This document shows positions 59,662 to 64,000 of a stretch of 64,000 nt of DNA, piece after piece. Source of the DNA: Costus lasius (Eukaryota > Streptophyta > Magnoliopsida > Zingiberales > Costaceae); assembly GCA_027563935.2 (NCBI GenBank), contig JANVAS020000231.1, positions 17,936,001-18,000,000 on the forward strand, written 5' to 3'. Position numbers and translations under genes: made by a program. The notes beneath the pieces were generated by a model. That model was not told the origin of the DNA. It was given only the letters and a program-made list of their open reading frames with translations, and did no database searches. Position 1 is the stretch's first letter; each line of letters starts with the position of its first letter.

Positions 59662-61518
59662 ATGACTACTAGATTCAATCCCCTAAGAGGCAATAGATGG
59701 GATGACATGATAAAAGAAATATATGACCCTATATCTCTCAATGAAAAATTGCTTACCCAAGAGAACATGAATGTAGCTGAATATATACTAAAATTCAAAA
59801 CCCTCTACCATAGGACTAGAGAAGCTCCTAGGGTTATGCTTAACCGGTTTAGAGATGGTCTTAGCTTTGAGATTAAGAGAGGTCTCACCTACTACCCCAT
59901 ATACACAATAGAAGATGCTTTTCAAATAGCTAGTGAGGTGGAGCAAAATCTTATGAGATTCTATAAAAGGAAAATTGATCGTCCAAGGTCCAAAGCCCCT
60001 AAGGTAGTCAATCAAACCATGGAACTCAACCAACTTAGGGAAAACTCTCTTGACATCCACATAGGTCATACTAAGACCACACCTTTAAGATCAATCTCAC
60101 CTAAGCCTACGGAAGAACTTGAACCCAATCATATTAGGCTAGACTTAGTGGAAGCTATCCTACGCTTAGTGACCTATGAGACTAGTTTGCCTCACCCTTT
60201 AGGGCTCCCATGTTTAGATCAAGTGCTTAAACCATGTGAACCTACCCTTCATGATATCGGGCAAACTTTAGAGAACTCTTCAATAGGTTGTGAACACTTA
60301 GGATCCAAGCCACTTGACCTTAGTGAAAGTTTAGATGAGCCTCTAGACACTTTAGAAATCCATCACCTTCAAATAGAGGATCCTTCCCCTTTAGGTATCA
60401 ACCAACATGAGTTAAGATCCCTTACTTTGCCTAAGATGGAACCCATGCTAGATCCTTTTGCCATTGACCAAGATCCTAAGTCTCTAACATTAGGAGAACC
60501 TCAACATCAAGACTTAGAAGACTTGATCTTTGATCCAATGACCCATGAAACATATCTATTAGGTCTTGCCACCCACACTCCTAAGCCACATTTAGGACCA
60601 ACTGAACATAGGCTTATAACCCCCAACTCTAGGGATGGCCCTACTCATGTTGACCCCATAGGGACTGACCTATATCAACCTTCCCCTTATGACATGATCA
60701 AACTCCCCCAGTTTAGCTTTGAGGATCTTACTCCAGATATGGGAGAGCCTTTTCTTTTTTCCTTAGGAAGTCCAATCCTACAGGCGCCCCTCACCCTTCT
60801 TGAGCTAGACATTAGCTCACCTGAATATGATGTAGGATTCACTTTAGATCCTCTTGAGGCTCCCATGCTAGGATATGATTTAGAACTTAACTTGTCTGAG
60901 TTGACAACATCATCCATCTCCCCTTTAGACCTTGAGTCTTGCCTTGAGGAGCCTAGCCTTAGTACTCCCGGGTTAAAGAAAATTGAATTGAATAATGATT
61001 TGCTTTCCCTACCAGAACTTGAACACTTTGATTTTGTTATACCTAAATCTTTTAGTAGGCCTGTATACCACAAACATACTAATGAATATGGCCGAGAAAG
61101 GACATTCTGTGTAGGAGACCCTGAATTTAAGGAGCATGAAGATTGGGATGAAGAGATTGATTGCTGTGATACTATTGACACTGATTTTTGGACCCCCATC
61201 ACTTTTGGTGTGGATGACTTCATATTGCATAAGCATCATTCCACCCCATACTATGACCCCACTTGTGAGCATATGATTGAGCCCATCCTGGAGGACCAAA
61301 CCCATTTCACCCGTGATGAGGTAGAGTTACTCTACTTAGTTGGATATGACCATGGTGAAGAGGGTTGGCTCCCCGAGGAAGAACTCACCCTTACTACCTC
61401 AAAACTCCTCATGGATAAGGACAATTCTTCGGAGAAGAATTTTTCTCACCCGGGGAGAGCTGATGTGGGGAGGCGACATGACCCACAGAAATACAAATGG
61501 AGTTTAAGGTTACCCTAG
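59662..61518 (+). CDS. gag: gag-like polyprotein of J with long acidic C-terminal region
   Basis: About 618 codons without a stop, starting at ATG 59662 (an upstream in-frame TTG at 59650 is less likely). Residues about 10-110 fit the retrotransposon gag domain: a WDDM start, then VAEYILKF, then RFRDGL, then an AFQIASEVEQ end. There is no CCHC knuckle and no DTG protease motif. The remaining roughly 480 residues are acidic, rich in Leu, Pro, Glu and Asp, with repeated short L-E/D-P patterns and a late HFTRDEVELLYLVGYDHGEE segment; I recognise no domain. The frame has no stop before the PPT and runs 58 bp into the 3' LTR, ending at TAG 61516-61518. Such an intact frame with nearly identical LTRs suggests recent mobility. 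It could supply Gag in trans, or be a capsid-like protein of unknown role. Confidence 0.82.
   Translation: MTTRFNPLRGNRWDDMIKEIYDPISLNEKLLTQENMNVAEYILKFKTLYHRTREAPRVMLNRFRDGLSFEIKRGLTYYPIYTIEDAFQIASEVEQNLMRFYKRKIDRPRSKAPKVVNQTMELNQLRENSLDIHIGHTKTTPLRSISPKPTEELEPNHIRLDLVEAILRLVTYETSLPHPLGLPCLDQVLKPCEPTLHDIGQTLENSSIGCEHLGSKPLDLSESLDEPLDTLEIHHLQIEDPSPLGINQHELRSLTLPKMEPMLDPFAIDQDPKSLTLGEPQHQDLEDLIFDPMTHETYLLGLATHTPKPHLGPTEHRLITPNSRDGPTHVDPIGTDLYQPSPYDMIKLPQFSFEDLTPDMGEPFLFSLGSPILQAPLTLLELDISSPEYDVGFTLDPLEAPMLGYDLELNLSELTTSSISPLDLESCLEEPSLSTPGLKKIELNNDLLSLPELEHFDFVIPKSFSRPVYHKHTNEYGRERTFCVGDPEFKEHEDWDEEIDCCDTIDTDFWTPITFGVDDFILHKHHSTPYYDPTCEHMIEPILEDQTHFTRDEVELLYLVGYDHGEEGWLPEEELTLTTSKLLMDKDNSSEKNFSHPGRADVGRRHDPQKYKWSLRLP
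61451..61460 (+). other. Polypurine tract of J
   Basis: CGGGGAGAGC immediately before the 3' LTR; also translated as part of the gag-like frame. Confidence 0.75.
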
Positions 61519-63226
61519 CTAGGGCACCTAAATTTCCATCTCTTGCATTGCATGCATCTTTAAGTTAGATTTTCATGCCTTGCATTGCATGCATCCTTTA
61601 AGTTAGATCTCCTAGCATAACTTGCATCATGTGGTAGGTTAGATCCACCCCCCAATTACACCATGTAGTTACATTTCTAGGTTCCGCCACTTATGTATGG
61701 TAGGTTAGTTCATGCAATTAATGTAATAGATTAGGACACTCTATTTTGGAAACACAAGTCAAAATCAGGCCAACACAACTCAAGTGGCATCAAGAGCCCA
61801 TCAGCCCACTCCATGGAAGAATCAGCCCACCCACCTTATGGAGCATCACAACAACTACCCCAAACTTCACCATCCTAGTTGGCATCCATGAGGGATTTGT
61901 CCTCACTCTCCAACCGCCCCTTTCCCTTTGGAGTATAGGGAGACAACACCAGCTATTCCCAGCTTTTCCAGCAGCCCTCATGAAGGTAAATGCGCCAGCC
62001 CATCAATGCAAGGATGCAGCCTGCACTCCATCATTACAACCGCAGGATGTTGCCCCCCTAAATCTGGAAATTCCTGCCACTCTCTTCAACCGAAACCACC
62101 AGAAGATCAACTCCATCAGCAGCTCAAGATTCGCCCATTACCCCTTCAAGGAAGACTCCAAAGAGGTGCAAGGACGCCAGCCCACAAATGAAGAAAGGTT
62201 CAGCCCCATCAATGCACCTGCTCAATGTGCAGAATTTTCTATTGCTTGTTTGACTTGTGTATGTGCCAAGGATTTGTCTTTTCCTTTAGCTGAACATTAT
62301 AACCTTGTAACACTCTTGGTGAAGAGTTAGAGTTGAATACTTTTGAAAAGAACTTCTGAAGTGTGTCTTCAAGGGTGTGTGTCACCCCAACTCTTCTCCC
62401 TCTTCCAACCCTAGCCGAGAGCTCTCCTCCTCTTCCCTCCTTCAACCTTCTTCCACTCTTGCTCATGCCTTGAAGTTGAAGCTCACGCCACCTCCTCCCA
62501 TCAGTCCTGAAGAGTCCTCAGCCCAAGAGGAGGAGCTGGACACAACCGAGACTCAAGGAGGTGTCACCCACCATGTCAAGATCAAGCATCTACCCGAGTT
62601 AGCTAAGTTCCCCCCTTCTTCTTTGGTTGTTGCTTTTCTTGATGTTCTTGAGCATCCATCTACACTTATGTATCTATTCCATGAAGGTTGTGCAAGGGTC
62701 AGAAGAGAATGCAAGGCGTCACTCCCTTTTCCCCTCCCCTAATAGCTAGTCTCTAAATTGTTAGCAAGGGAACTTGGAGAACTAGTCTCCCCCTTGGTTG
62801 TGATTGTGAAAGGGCCTCTTAATAATCGTTTTAACTCACCCACGCATGTGTGGGAGTGCTGTAATGTCATGAATGTAAGCTCATAGGGCCCTACTTCGTG
62901 AGTTCAACCATTGGACCGGTGAAGAACGGGAAGTTCGCCCTTTCTATTCTCAAAGGGCGCAAGGTGAGCCTCTCCCTTAGAATAGTTTTGCTTTCAAGCT
63001 TTAGACCGCATGCTAGGTTACAACTTTGATTTCATCACTTGTTTAGACTCGCATGATAGGGCTCAACTTCAGTTCATTACTTATCTAGTTCGGTTTTTAC
63101 CTACAAATACTCAAAACAAGCTATTTTCAACTACGTTAGCATAAGGGGTTTCATTACTCTATAGTTAACTATCAAATGTTTTCAAAACGCGTTGTTTGAA
63201 TGTGTGCATGCCTAGCACCCCCATCA
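61461..63226 (+). repeat. 3' LTR of J
   Basis: 1,766 bp, same length as the 5' LTR; about eight single-base differences, mostly transitions. Confidence 0.96.
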
Positions 63227-63231
63227 CACTT
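63227..63231. repeat. Target-site duplication of J, right copy
   Basis: CACTT directly after J. Confidence 0.94.
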
Positions 63232-63235
63232 AATC

Positions 63236-64000
63236 TTAATGGTTGAGAAATCTCAAACCCATATTATTACAGTGCTTCTCATGCTTCTGCTGCGCCAGAG
63301 GCTTGGTAAGCGGGTCAGCCAGATTGTCATCTGTATGAACCTTGCAAATTTTGATCTCGCCACGATCAATGATCTCCCGGATCAAGTGAAACCTCCTCTG
63401 TATGTGCTTGGACTTCTGGTGCGACCGTGGTTCCTTTGCTTGTGCTATTGCTCCAGTGTTATCACAGAAGATAACCAAAGGATCTGCACTCGAAGGAACA
63501 ACACCAAGTTCTTGAACGAACTTACGAATCCACACTGCCTCCTTGGATGCTTCCGAGGCTGCAACATACTTGGCTTCTGTTGTGGAATCAGCAACAGTAG
63601 ACTGTTTGAAACTTTTCCACACCACTGCTCCTCCATTCAAGCTAAAGACATAGCCTGATTGCGATCGGAAAGATAGCCGAAGCATAAGGCGTATTGTCCA
63701 TTTCATCTTTCTCAGTCTGTGTTTGTGGACACTGACTCTTTGAAAGATTCAGACCATGTCTGACTGGAAGATATCCTCTTTTAGAATTCTCTAAATGGAA
63801 TCTCTCCAGGACTTTATCGATGTAAGTACTCTGGCACAGCCCGAGAAGCCTCTTAGATCTATCCCTGCAGATCTTCACACCTAATACATAGGCTGCTTCT
63901 CCTAGATCTTTCATCTGGAAACATTTTCCTAACCATGCTTTAACAGCATGCAGTTCAGGAATATCGTTTCCAATGATTAAGATATCATCGACGTAGAGGA
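63236..64000 (-). pseudogene. pol of H, 3' part, with deletion and frameshift
   Basis: Minus-strand frame entering from the window edge with the RT box YVDD (about 63987-63998), continuing through the C-terminal part of RT. At about 63672 it jumps to RNase H: relative to C (17059-17283), 225 bases are missing and one G is added. The net loss of 224 bases shifts the frame and removes the start of RNase H including GYTDASF. The EAEY box reads EAKY here; the CDN box is kept. The stop is TAA at 63238-63236, created by an extra T relative to other copies. Confidence 0.92.

Larger units (their letters stand above)
57736..63226 (+). mobile_element. Non-autonomous gag-only LTR retrotransposon J (TR-GAG type, gypsy-like)
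   Basis: LTRs 57736-59501 and 61461-63226, both 1,766 bp with about eight differences. PBS 59505-59516, G-rich PPT 61451-61460, target duplication CACTT. The interior is only about 1.96 kb and encodes one large protein beginning with a retrotransposon gag domain. There is no protease, RT, RNase H or integrase, so it must depend on an autonomous partner. This matches the described TR-GAG class. Its LTR is unrelated in sequence to the copia family here. Confidence 0.92.
43816..64000 (-). mobile_element. Copia element H, reverse strand, 5' end outside window
   Basis: 3' LTR in two pieces (43816-44325 and 56533-57718, about 1,696 bp in all), PPT, then the pol 3' end (63236-64000), read on the minus strand. 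Element I interrupts the LTR and J interrupts the sequence between PPT and pol stop. Pol has a 225-bp deletion near 63671. Leader, gag and 5' LTR would lie to the right of the window. Confidence 0.9.

Noticed and set aside
1..64000. A host gene or a defence/metabolic gene cluster
   Set aside because: Every long frame is retroelement gag or pol, or lies within an LTR; nothing else is supported.

Overview
This is a stretch of a repeat-rich plant nuclear genome, most likely an angiosperm. I see no host gene. Essentially every base belongs to LTR retrotransposons that have landed inside one another. Plant origin is inferred from Ty1/copia and Ty3/gypsy-like elements with initiator-Met tRNA primer-binding sites, 5-bp target duplications, and LTRs of about 1.7 kb and more. 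The main family is a Ty1/copia element. Its LTR begins TGTTGGGGTATGCCC, its polypurine tract is AAGTGGGAGA, its leader is about 1.8 kb, and it carries a single gag-pol frame of about 1,294 codons (UBN2-type gag, CCHC knuckle, protease, DDE integrase, reverse transcriptase, RNase H). From recalled LTR and PPT features it is closest to the Angela/BARE type; that lineage call is an inference.

Layout, outermost first. The base layer is one decayed reverse-strand copia LTR (G; 25304-25441 plus 43671-43815). Three elements appear to have inserted into it. (1) Element B (+) starts before the window and ends at 25303. It is split by element A (+, 514-9652, TSD CTGCG) in its leader, and by a reverse-strand tandem C/D (14928-24490) in its 3' LTR. 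(2) Element E (+, 25442-43670, TSD GCTGA) is split in gag by element F (+, 29224-38344, TSD ATGTC). (3) Element H (-, 43816 to beyond the window) is split in its 3' LTR by element I (+, 44326-56527, TSD CACCT). I itself contains K (44387-47568, TSD TGTAA), a solo gypsy-type LTR. H is also split just beyond its PPT by J (+, 57736-63226, TSD CACTT), a gag-only non-autonomous gypsy-like element. The deepest chain is G > H > I > K.

No copia copy in the window has an unbroken gag-pol. F and C are each one nonsense codon from open, A has one nonsense codon plus two lost catalytic residues, and B, E and I are broken several times. Five of the premature stops are CAG-to-TAG and several others are also C-to-T or G-to-A. 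This fits decay by deamination of methylated cytosine, including the plant-specific CHG context. LTR pairs of A, C, E, F, I and J differ at only about 8-15 positions each by eye, so all are young insertions.

The most interesting signals are in non-coding RNA. Just upstream of gag, every copia copy with a visible leader can fold the same structures. These are twin bulged hairpins that differ by a base-pair swap in the same stem, and a three-way junction whose one arm shows a compensatory change between two groups of copies. The C-rich/G-rich hairpin at the very end of the LTR keeps its stem while its loop changes. A roughly 60-base tRNA/SINE-like segment is present in some leaders and absent from others. 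Element J is notable for an intact frame of over 600 codons: a gag domain followed by about 480 residues of unrecognised acidic protein that reads through the PPT into the LTR.
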